Assembly (NCBI GenBank): GCA_052034685.1
Contig: JBPOIH010000008.1
Span: 1-64,000 of the forward strand
Direction: 5' to 3'
Origin: CAYUUR01 sp052034685
GTDB lineage: Bacteria; Patescibacteriota; Saccharimonadia; Saccharimonadales; CAYUUR01
Length of the DNA stretch: 64,000 nucleotides
Shown piece by piece: positions 18,349 through 25,875 of this stretch (positions are counted from its first letter, which is position 1; the number at the start of each line of letters is the position of its first letter). Under the pieces are notes generated by a model, which was not told where the DNA came from, ran no database searches, and saw only the letters and a program-made list of their open reading frames with translations. Position numbers and translations under genes: made by a program.

Positions 18349-19272
18349 CTAATCCTGTTGGTGTCGGTGGTATTTCTCGTGGACTGATTTGAGATGTGGG
18401 TCTGTTACGTGTGTATAGATCTGCGTTGTTGCGATGTTACTGTGGCCGAGCAAGGCTTGTACCGATCGCAGATCAGCGCCATTCATCAGGAGGTCTGTAG
18501 CAAAGCTGTGCCGCAGGGTATGAGGTGATACATGCTTGGTGATGCCAGCTAATAGGGCATAGCGTGCCACCATACGTTGGATGCTGCGAGCGGTGAGGCG
18601 ATTGTAGTTGCCAGAAGTATTCACTGCTTTAGCGCCACCACGACCGTGCCTAATGAAGAGCGCAGGTAGGGTGTCTTCTCGCTGTGCGATATATTGCTCT
18701 ACCCATGATGCGGCCTCCGGACTAATAAAGATAGGTCGGTCTTTCTGGCCCTTACCGCGCACCATAAATTCTCTTCGTTTGAGGTTAATATGGTCGCGAT
18801 TCAGCCCTACCAGCTCTGACACACGTAACCCACTTGAAAACAGCAGTTCCAAAATTGCCCGGTCGCGTAAGCCTGGCAGCGTGGTGGTGTCTGGCTGTCT
18901 GAACAGTGTCAGCACCTCATCGGCATTTAAAAAGGTGACCTGTTTTCGCTTGGTGCGTGCCAACTCGATCTTATCTGGGGCGAGCGTAGGTATGTCGCGC
19001 TTGGCGCAATATTTGAGGAAGCTGCGTAAGGCTATGAGGTGGTAGTTTTGGGTTGATTTTTGCAGCTCGTCGCTGACATTAGTACCTAAGCGGTTGAGCC
19101 AGAGGCGCCATTTGCGGACAAGCTCGGGGTCAATGTCAGAGACTTTTATATCGCCAGCATAGTCACTCAGGCGGGTGAGATAGTGGTCGTAGTTGGCAAT
19201 AGTCTTCTGTGAACGGTTCTGCTCAATCTCGAGATACTCCAGAAAATCAGTTTTGGCCTTCGTAAACAACAT
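18349..19272 (-). CDS. xerD: tyrosine recombinase XerC/XerD family
   Basis: A 307-aa recombinase, the length of chromosome-dimer-resolving Xer proteins. It has an N-terminal SAM-like domain (FLEYLEIEQNRSQKTI) and a catalytic domain with all expected residues: R150 (SGLRVSEL), K174, H251 and R254 (HTLRHSFATD), H277 (LLGHSNI) and nucleophile Y286 (TQIYTHV). The frame is open to 19365, but I start at 19272, where TACAAT lies eight bases upstream, again without Shine-Dalgarno. No second xer gene, integrase signs or att sites are adjacent, so a housekeeping dif recombinase is likeliest. XerC versus XerD cannot be settled here. Confidence 0.88.
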   Translation of the reverse strand: MLFTKAKTDFLEYLEIEQNRSQKTIANYDHYLTRLSDYAGDIKVSDIDPELVRKWRLWLNRLGTNVSDELQKSTQNYHLIALRSFLKYCAKRDIPTLAPDKIELARTKRKQVTFLNADEVLTLFRQPDTTTLPGLRDRAILELLFSSGLRVSELVGLNRDHINLKRREFMVRGKGQKDRPIFISPEAASWVEQYIAQREDTLPALFIRHGRGGAKAVNTSGNYNRLTARSIQRMVARYALLAGITKHVSPHTLRHSFATDLLMNGADLRSVQALLGHSNIATTQIYTHVTDPHLKSVHEKYHRHQQD

Positions 19273-19385
19273 ATGCTTATATTGTACGACACGTTTGCGC
19301 CGCTGTCGCGCGGGAGTGGTTTGTGATGCAGCTCCACATCTGTTAGAATGTGCTTTTAGAAGCAAGAATTAAGCGAAGGGAACCA

Positions 19386-19943
19386 ATGGAACGAACATTA
19401 GTAATACTCAAACCAGATGCTGTACAACGAGGACTTGCAGGAGAAATAATTGCGCGGTTTGAACGGGCAGGGCTGAAGATTGTTGGTATGAAGATGATGA
19501 TTCCTGGTATGGAGCTTCTTAAAAAGCATTACCCTGACGATCTAGTGCCAATTGTCGGTGGTAAAACAAAAACTGATTGGGATAGCTACGGCGTTGAATA
19601 CAGTGAAACGATTGAAGAAATTGGTGAGATGATCGTTACGGCTACTCGTCAATTTATGCATAGCGCTCCTGTTATTGCTTTAGTGCTAGAAGGCGGACAC
19701 GCTGTAGAAGTAGTACGTAAAATGGTTGGCAGTACGGGGCCAAAAGATTCAGCACCGGGCACGATTCGTGGAGACTATGCGCATTTGAGTCTTGGACGAG
19801 CATCACTAAAAAAGAAAGGTGCTGCTAACTTAGTTCATGCCTCAGGGGCGGTTGACGAAGCAAAGCAAGAGATTAGCATGTGGTTTGACGAGAGTGAACT
19901 GTTTGACTACACCACAGTCCATGAAGGCCTTACGCACGCTTAG
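19386..19943 (+). CDS. ndk: nucleoside diphosphate kinase, enlarged form
   Basis: Transfers gamma-phosphate between nucleotides. Starts MERTLVILKPDAVQRGL; GTIRGDY and the active-site histidine segment NLVHASGAVDEAKQEI are conserved. At 185 aa it is about 40 residues longer than classical Ndk. Extra sequence lies around residues 50-80 (LVPIVGGKTKTDWDSYGVEY) and between RGDY and the catalytic His (AHLSLGRASLKKKGAA). The start at 19386 is set by the GAAGGG sequence upstream. It is transcribed divergently from xerD. Confidence 0.93.
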   Translation: MERTLVILKPDAVQRGLAGEIIARFERAGLKIVGMKMMIPGMELLKKHYPDDLVPIVGGKTKTDWDSYGVEYSETIEEIGEMIVTATRQFMHSAPVIALVLEGGHAVEVVRKMVGSTGPKDSAPGTIRGDYAHLSLGRASLKKKGAANLVHASGAVDEAKQEISMWFDESELFDYTTVHEGLTHA

Positions 19944-19996
19944 TTTGTCGAAGGTAGGTCGGATCGAACCCCCAGATAGAGTAGAATGATAGGCAT

Positions 19997-20072
19997 GGCC
20001 CGGTAGTTCAATGGATAGAACACCACCGTCCTAAGGTGGGTGTTGGGGGTTCGACTCCCTCCCGGGTCACCA
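19997..20072 (+). tRNA. tRNA-Arg (anticodon CCT)
   Basis: A 76-base cloverleaf with acceptor GGCCCGG/CCGGGTC (one G-T pair), anticodon stem CCACC/GGTGG with loop GTCCTAA, T-arm with TTCGACT loop and an encoded CCA. CCT decodes AGG arginine codons. Confidence 0.93.
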
Positions 20073-20110
20073 AAGTAGACTATTTGCGCAAAAACAATTA
20101 CGCTTAAGCT

Positions 20111-20689
20111 ATGGCAAAAACAGCCAAGCAACCGAACGCAGTACCAGAAAAGCAAAAATACTTCGATGATCAGTTTGATGACGAAGAAGTACTTTTGGTG
20201 TTTCGGCGCCATCCAGTAGTTATGCGTAAGGGTTTGGTGCTGGGTATGATTGGGTTGCTTCTGGGAACGCTCCCAGCGCTGATAAAGCCTGAGTATAGCT
20301 ACTTCTTCGGTGGCTTAGCTGCCGGGTTCGTACTGATGATAATACTGTTCATGCCGGCGTGGATTAGTTGGTATTTCAGCGTATTTATAGTTACTGACCA
20401 GCGTTTTATTCAGGTAAGCCAAAAAGGTTTGTTCCATAAATCAGTTGTTGATATTAGCTTGCAGCAGATAAAATCGCTGAACTACGAAATTGCCGGATTG
20501 CAGGAAACTATGCTGGGATTTGGTACAATACTTATACAAACTTATATTGGAGATTTAGTAGTAAAAGACATCCATCATCCCGCAAAGATTCAGAAACAGA
20601 TAGCAGAGATTTTGCGAGAGCATGGGATTGAGCCGTATATGCAAAATGAATACGGTACTGACGACGAGGCTTATGAAGAAGAGAATTAA
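20111..20689 (+). CDS. membrane protein with bacterial PH domain (YdbS/YdbT-like)
   Basis: A 192-aa protein with an acidic N-terminus, EEVLLVFRRHPVVM, two membrane segments (about 38-58 and 62-85), then a bPH2-type domain: FIVTDQRFIQVSQKGLFHKSVVDISLQQI and GFGTILIQTY. A very acidic tail ends the protein. The family is common in Gram-positive and CPR bacteria, but its function is unknown. The gene lies 38 bases after tRNA-Arg and overlaps the following foldase gene by 17 bases, so the pair probably acts together in the envelope. Confidence 0.8.
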   Translation: MAKTAKQPNAVPEKQKYFDDQFDDEEVLLVFRRHPVVMRKGLVLGMIGLLLGTLPALIKPEYSYFFGGLAAGFVLMIILFMPAWISWYFSVFIVTDQRFIQVSQKGLFHKSVVDISLQQIKSLNYEIAGLQETMLGFGTILIQTYIGDLVVKDIHHPAKIQKQIAEILREHGIEPYMQNEYGTDDEAYEEEN

Positions 20690-21725
20690 AAAGTTACTAC
20701 GGCGCAAAAAACAGGCTCCAGCAGCTGAGTCTACGGCGGCGCCAAAGATTACCAACGAGACTGTCGCGGCTCATCGAGAGGAAGTGCTTGGCAGTGCCCG
20801 TAAGTATATCTACCCGCTGCAGCACTCAAAGCACCGTATTGTTTTGATATCCACGGGCATTATCATTAGTTTGGCGGTTGTGTTCTTTGCTTACTGTCTG
20901 GCGGCGCTCTACCGATTTGATACGACTTCAGGTTTTATTTATCGCGTTACACAAGTGGTACCTTTTCCGGTTGCCAAAACAGGGTCTCGCTTTGTGGCAT
21001 ACGAAAATTATCTATTCGAGCTCCGTCATTACACGTTCTTTTACGAAAACCAGCAAAAACTAGACTTTAACTCTGAGGCCGGGCAACAGCAACTTGCTGA
21101 GTATAAAAAGCGCGCGCTCGACAAGGTCGTGAATGATGCTTACGTTAAGGAACTCGCCAAACAGAATAATGTTTCTGTCAGCAACGCAGAAGTCGATGAT
21201 CAGATAACAATCTTGCGTCGTCAAAACAGATTAGGTGGTAGCGAGCAGGCCTACGAAGATGCACTAAAGCAGAACTTTGGCTGGACAGTGAATGACTTTC
21301 GGCGCGTGATCAAACAGCGATTATTGGAACAAAAAGTACTCGCCGCTATCGACACCGATACTAATCAACGCGCCGAGAAGGCTTTCACGCTGATTAAGTC
21401 TGGGCAAAAGTTTGAAGATGTAGCAAAGCAGTATTCTGAGGATGATGTTAGTAAGGCTCGGGGAGGGAAGTTCGGCTTCACTATCGATAAAGCCAATAGA
21501 GATATCAGCGCACAAACTACCGACGCACTCTTTCGCTTAAACCCCGGTGAAGTCTCTGAAATTATCAACACTGGCTATAGTCTTGAGATTGTGAAAACCC
21601 TCAGCAAAAATGACGACAAAGTAGAAGGGGCGCACATCGTTTTCAATTTTAAAGATCTTTCCACGTATATTAATGACCTTAAGGATAAGCAGGCTGCCCA
21701 AGTCTACGTCTCAGTAGATAAATAG
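20673..21725 (+). CDS. membrane-anchored peptidyl-prolyl isomerase/foldase (PrsA/SurA-type, parvulin)
   Basis: A 350-aa protein: a basic N-terminus, a membrane anchor at about 53-75 (IVLISTGIIISLAVVFFAYC), a SurA N-like helical region (NDAYVKELAKQNNVSVSNAEVDDQI) and a parvulin domain near 240-330 (AEKAFTLIKSGQKFEDVAKQYSED, GGKFGF, ALFRLNPGEVSEIINTGYSLEIVK). Such foldases assist secreted proteins. Start 20673 follows GACGAGG and overlaps the PH-domain gene. Position upstream of a large secreted-protein locus suggests those proteins as clients (inference). Confidence 0.87.
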   Translation: MKKRIKKLLRRKKQAPAAESTAAPKITNETVAAHREEVLGSARKYIYPLQHSKHRIVLISTGIIISLAVVFFAYCLAALYRFDTTSGFIYRVTQVVPFPVAKTGSRFVAYENYLFELRHYTFFYENQQKLDFNSEAGQQQLAEYKKRALDKVVNDAYVKELAKQNNVSVSNAEVDDQITILRRQNRLGGSEQAYEDALKQNFGWTVNDFRRVIKQRLLEQKVLAAIDTDTNQRAEKAFTLIKSGQKFEDVAKQYSEDDVSKARGGKFGFTIDKANRDISAQTTDALFRLNPGEVSEIINTGYSLEIVKTLSKNDDKVEGAHIVFNFKDLSTYINDLKDKQAAQVYVSVDK

Positions 21726-21777
21726 TCTGTCATAAGCGCTTTGCGCTGCTCTGGCACAATCCGTATAATAGACGCAG

Positions 21778-22512
21778 ATGAAGAGGGTATTGGTATATTT
21801 GGGGATAATTGTTGCAGTCGTCAATCTGTCTGTCGGTTTGGTTGCCGCACAAAGCTCTTCAAGTAATTTTCAGATCCAAGAGTCATTTGTTGGCCCGGGT
21901 GGTAGCCTAGAGAGCAATTCCACAAACTACGGTACTGCACCAGGGCAGCAGGCGGTTAATGGGGTGGGTGGCGGCCCGAGCGGTTCAACCAACTATCGTG
22001 CCGATAGTGGTCCGGTGACCACCAATGACCCTTCACTGAGTTGCACGGTCAATACGTCGAGTATTAACTTTGGAGCTTTGTCTACCTCTGTAGCGGCGAC
22101 TGCGAACGCTACCTTTAGCGTACTTAATTACACGTCATATGGATATATTGTGCAGATTATTGGCGCGCCCCCAAACACTGGTGCTTATACGTTGGCAGGC
22201 ATGAGTTCGACCGGTCCATCAGTGCCCGGTACGGAGCAATTTGGAATGAATCTGGTCGCGAATACATCACCGACGACCTTCGGTGCAAACCCCGTACAAA
22301 CACCCGACAGTTCTTTCTCATCCGGTGCAGCAGCGAGCAACTACAACACCGCAAATAACTATCGATACGTTGCAGGCGAAACGATCGCCTCGGCCTCAGC
22401 AAGCTCCGGTCTAACAGAGTACACCATGTCCTACATAATAAACGCTGCGAACACTACGGCTGGCGGATCGTACAGTGGTGCTCAGACGCTCGTTTGTGTT
22501 GGAACGTACTGA
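21778..22512 (+). CDS. secreted WxL-like surface protein, paralogue 1
   Basis: A 244-aa protein with signal peptide (residues 1-24, VGLVAAQ). The mature region starts with a Gly/Ser/Asn-rich segment. A beta domain from about residue 85 contains GTEQFGMNLVANTSPTTFGA, NNYRYVAGETIASA and a C-terminal YTMSYIINAANTTAGGSYSG. The same block order recurs in the next gene. Pattern and length recall the C-terminal WxL domain of Gram-positive surface proteins, although no literal WxL motif is present. TATAAT ends eight bases before the ATG and there is no Shine-Dalgarno sequence. Confidence 0.7.
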   Translation: MKRVLVYLGIIVAVVNLSVGLVAAQSSSSNFQIQESFVGPGGSLESNSTNYGTAPGQQAVNGVGGGPSGSTNYRADSGPVTTNDPSLSCTVNTSSINFGALSTSVAATANATFSVLNYTSYGYIVQIIGAPPNTGAYTLAGMSSTGPSVPGTEQFGMNLVANTSPTTFGANPVQTPDSSFSSGAAASNYNTANNYRYVAGETIASASASSGLTEYTMSYIINAANTTAGGSYSGAQTLVCVGTY

Positions 22513-22573
22513 TTGTTGTTTATGCTTATAATATGTAGTACAATCTAGAAAAGACTTAAGGTAATAATCAAAC

Positions 22574-23650
22574 ATGTCAACACTTACCCCCACCCAGCAA
22601 AAATTGCAACGAATACCATATTTGTTACTAGCAGTGCTGTTGGCCTTTGTTGCTCTCCAGTCAGCGTTTAATGCTCAGGTGTCCGCTGCACAGATTACAG
22701 CACGCAAAGTTACGCTTTCCAACTCGGCTGGTGCCGGCACCGCTGTTACATATACCTTCAACTTTACCGTACCAACAGCCACAGTCATACAATCAATGCA
22801 GGCACAGATCTGTACAACCGCTTCAGGTGCTTGTTCTACTCCATCCGGTTTCCTTAACAACACCTCCACACTTGTCTCGCAACCGACAAACCTCGGTGAT
22901 GCCTCTGGTTGGACGGTGAACACCTCAACGGCCGGCAGCTTGCGTATAGCTAAGAGCGGTAACGTTGCCGCACCAACCGGTGCTCAAACCGTTGTCTTTG
23001 GTAACGTGACTAACCCAACTGCTCAAAACACCACCTTCTTTGCACGTATTAGCACGTTCTCTGACGCTGCCTGGACAACGAGCATTGACACGGGTACTGT
23101 TGCTGCAAGTACTGCCCAAGTAATCAACTTAAGTGCTACTGTCGACGAAACGCTTACGTTCTGCACCGGTACGAGTGGCATTACAACTAGTAGCTGTTCT
23201 GGCGCAACTGGTTCTGCCGTTGCACTCGGCACACTTACTGCAAGTACCACCGGCACTGGCTTGTCGCAGATGGGTGTGGGTACTAATGGTGGTAGTGGGT
23301 ACGCGATTACTGTTAACGGAGCGACCCTTACCTCTGGCGCTAATACGATCACCGCGCTTGCTGCTCAAACAGCGTCAACAACAGGCACTGAACAGTTTGG
23401 ACTTAACTTGAGGGACAACGCCACTCCAAACGTTGGTGCTGACCCTGACGGTGCGGGTTCTGGTACGCCAACTGCCAGCTACAACACAATTGATCAGTTC
23501 CGATTTGTTACGGCTGATAGTGTAGCCAGCAAGGGCACATCAGAGTCATTCCGTCGCTACCAGGTTGCCTACATTGCGAACATTGATACTGCAACAGAGG
23601 CGGGTACTTATACTGCGACCATGACCTATATTGCAACCGCAACATTCTAG
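22574..23650 (+). CDS. secreted WxL-like surface protein, paralogue 2
   Basis: A 358-aa protein with an N-terminal signal or anchor (about 15-38), a first beta domain (ITARKVTLSNSAGAGTAVTY) and a second that aligns with paralogue 1: GTEQFGLNLRDNATPNVGAD, DQFRFVTADSVASK, then YQVAYIANIDTATEAGTY at the C-terminus. It is Thr/Ala/Gly-rich throughout. Promoter TATAAT lies at 22527-22532. The arrangement of two such genes followed by a DUF916-like gene is the WxL locus order known from Firmicutes, hence the label. Confidence 0.7.
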   Translation: MSTLTPTQQKLQRIPYLLLAVLLAFVALQSAFNAQVSAAQITARKVTLSNSAGAGTAVTYTFNFTVPTATVIQSMQAQICTTASGACSTPSGFLNNTSTLVSQPTNLGDASGWTVNTSTAGSLRIAKSGNVAAPTGAQTVVFGNVTNPTAQNTTFFARISTFSDAAWTTSIDTGTVAASTAQVINLSATVDETLTFCTGTSGITTSSCSGATGSAVALGTLTASTTGTGLSQMGVGTNGGSGYAITVNGATLTSGANTITALAAQTASTTGTEQFGLNLRDNATPNVGADPDGAGSGTPTASYNTIDQFRFVTADSVASKGTSESFRRYQVAYIANIDTATEAGTYTATMTYIATATF

Positions 23651-23706
23651 GTATCTGGTATACTAATTAGTAATGAGAGCTTTTTGGAAGAGGGATATCT
23701 GCTGAT

Positions 23707-24684
23707 ATGAAGAGAATGCTGAGTGTACTCGCGAGTGTTTTTGTCTTGTTGCTTACGTTTGTATCGCCTCATGTTGTCCACGCTCAAGGCGGACAAGGCT
23801 TGGAGATTTCGCCTCCTTTGATTGAACTCAAGACCGACCCTGGCAAGACGGTGACCTCGACTATCCGCGTCCGAAATGTTACGCAAGACACACTGGTTAT
23901 CAAGTCTCAAGTTAACGACTTTGTTGCCAACGGTGAAGATGGTAAGCCTAAGTTATTGCTAGATACAGACGAAGAGAGTCCGTATTCGATCAAATCATGG
24001 ATTGTGTCTGTTCCAGCTATAACTCTTAAGAAAGGCGAACAGAAGCCGATAAAAGTCACTTTGCGCGTGCCTGATAACGCGAGTCCTGGTGGCCATTTTG
24101 GCGTTATTCGTTTCACTGGTACACCGCCAGAACTAGAAGACACAGGTGTTTCACTTTCGGCAAGTGTTGGAACACTCATGCTCGTTAATGTTTCTGGGAA
24201 TACTACCGAAAATGCTGAAGTGAGTGAACTATCAACTGCACAGAATGGCAAAAAACGCAGTTTGTTCGAGTACGGGCCTATCACAATAATCGAGCGAATC
24301 AATAACACGGGCAACGTCTTCTTTAAGCCATCTGGTTCGGTACGGGTAAGTAACATGTTTGGACGGGAAGTAAAAACATACCCACTTAACGAGAATGGCG
24401 GCAATATCCTACCAGGAAGCACGAGAAGATTCGAGCAGGAGCTCAGTAACAAACTACTTTTTGGACGATATTCGGTTCAGGCTGACATTGTCTATGGAGA
24501 GAAGAATTCAATTATTACAGAGTCGACATCATTCTGGGTGATCCCTTACAAGCTCATTCTTATCATTCTGGGAGGGCTACTTGTGGCGATCGTGGCGATC
24601 AAGCGCTATAACAAATTCATCGTGAAAAAAGCACAAGGTAAAAGTGGGCGGAAGCACGATGGCAAAAAAGGCAACCAAGCGTAA
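23707..24684 (+). CDS. DUF916-like surface protein with C-terminal membrane anchor
   Basis: A 325-aa protein with signal peptide (1-26, HVVHAQ). The domain beginning LEISPPLIELKTDPGKTV has the form of DUF916 (WxL-interacting protein peptidoglycan-binding domain): an Ig-like fold with RVRNVTQDTLVIKSQV and VPDNASPGGHFGVIRF. A second Ig-like domain follows, then a C-terminal membrane segment (about 280-300, LILIILGGLLVAIVAI) and a basic tail. AAGAGGG precedes the ATG. In Firmicutes such proteins bind WxL proteins and attach them to the wall; I infer the same partnership with the two genes upstream. Confidence 0.78.
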   Translation: MKRMLSVLASVFVLLLTFVSPHVVHAQGGQGLEISPPLIELKTDPGKTVTSTIRVRNVTQDTLVIKSQVNDFVANGEDGKPKLLLDTDEESPYSIKSWIVSVPAITLKKGEQKPIKVTLRVPDNASPGGHFGVIRFTGTPPELEDTGVSLSASVGTLMLVNVSGNTTENAEVSELSTAQNGKKRSLFEYGPITIIERINNTGNVFFKPSGSVRVSNMFGREVKTYPLNENGGNILPGSTRRFEQELSNKLLFGRYSVQADIVYGEKNSIITESTSFWVIPYKLILIILGGLLVAIVAIKRYNKFIVKKAQGKSGRKHDGKKGNQA

Positions 24685-25726
24685 TAGTCGCGCTGCAAAG
24701 TCGACAGTCTACCAAAAGCGTCGTCCGGTTCATATCAGTCATCATCGGCACACCGGTAGGCGACTTGCTTTTCACGAAACGTCTTACGCGCTACTTTTTT
24801 TTCTGATTGTGTTCTCTGCGGTGAGTGTGTTTATTATCAGGCATGTTATTGTGAGTGGCCTAACCATAGCTGATTCAGGAGACATTACGGTGAGTGGGGT
24901 TGTACAGGGGACGCCGCCATCGATCCCTGCAACTATTGATATACCCCTAAATAATTCGACGGTAAATAATGCTTTTGTACGCGTCTCGGGTACTTGCGAA
25001 CATGACTATATCGTAGAAGTGTATCGTAACGCCGTGCTTGCCGGTTCGGTAACTTGTGACACTAATGGCGAATACGAGATCGAGATAAGTCTAGTCCCGG
25101 GCAGTAACACGTTAGTTGTTCGAACGACAGACATATTTGATCAATACGGTCCTGACTCTGGAACGATTACGTTATTTTACGACACGACAATTAGACCAAC
25201 ACCTGAACCTGATGTCCCTACTGCGAATAATCCAAATGCGACAATAAACACCTCTAAAGTTTTTGTGAAAAGTAAAAGTTACTTTCGAGTAAGCCAATCA
25301 ACTAAGACAATAGTACTGAGATTTAGGATCAAGGATGGTAAAGCACCATACAAAGTGATGGTGGATTGGGGTGACGGGCAAAGCTCCCAGCAATCTTTCT
25401 CTCGGAGTGGCGATCAGGTCATGAAGCATATATATGCGACTTCCGGTCAGTACGAAGTTAAGATCACCGTGTTGGACGCAAGTGGCAGTAGTGCCTTCTT
25501 TCAAACAGTCGCGGTTGTGGACGGTAAGACTTCTGTAAACCTCTCGGCAACAGGAAATCTAACACAACGTTGCCAGCTCGATGCTATTTGTATCGTTCAG
25601 AATCAAATAGTTGATGGCATAAATAAAGCCTGGCCGGCGTTTCTCTTAGTTAGTATCATGACAATCAGTTTTTGGATTGGCGAGAAGATTACTATCAACT
25701 ACATACTTAAAGATTCTACTCGTTAA
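24659..25726 (+). CDS. membrane-anchored Ig-like/PKD-like surface protein
   Basis: A 355-aa protein starting at 24659 (MAKKATKRNSRAAKSTVY) inside the end of the previous gene, 26-base overlap. A basic N-terminus is followed by a membrane segment (about 42-65), a bacterial Ig-like domain (IDIPLNNSTVNNAFVRVSGT), a PKD-like domain (VMVDWGDGQSSQQ, HIYATSGQYEVKITVLDASG) and a second membrane segment near the C-terminus (about 325-345). Both ends are therefore membrane-anchored, with two beta domains outside. It is probably part of the same surface complex. Confidence 0.75.
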   Translation: MAKKATKRNSRAAKSTVYQKRRPVHISHHRHTGRRLAFHETSYALLFFLIVFSAVSVFIIRHVIVSGLTIADSGDITVSGVVQGTPPSIPATIDIPLNNSTVNNAFVRVSGTCEHDYIVEVYRNAVLAGSVTCDTNGEYEIEISLVPGSNTLVVRTTDIFDQYGPDSGTITLFYDTTIRPTPEPDVPTANNPNATINTSKVFVKSKSYFRVSQSTKTIVLRFRIKDGKAPYKVMVDWGDGQSSQQSFSRSGDQVMKHIYATSGQYEVKITVLDASGSSAFFQTVAVVDGKTSVNLSATGNLTQRCQLDAICIVQNQIVDGINKAWPAFLLVSIMTISFWIGEKITINYILKDSTR

Positions 25727-25875
25727 CACCATCAGAATTACTCAAAAATCTGATATCGAATACAAATAATACTCAGCAGGAACCTGTGGATAACCGATTG
25801 AACTAACAGGGGTGTTTCGCTTGTGCTTAAGAAGTTAGCACGTTACAATGTGGTTACGTTTAATTGTAGACAAAC

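Noticed and set aside
18349..19272. Phage or island integrase
   Set aside because: Length and motif spacing fit housekeeping Xer proteins, and there are no flanking direct repeats or mobile genes.
20111..20113. Leaderless start for the PH-domain gene
   Set aside because: No -10 hexamer lies at the right distance; the gene is probably read from the tRNA-Arg promoter or an unrecognised one.
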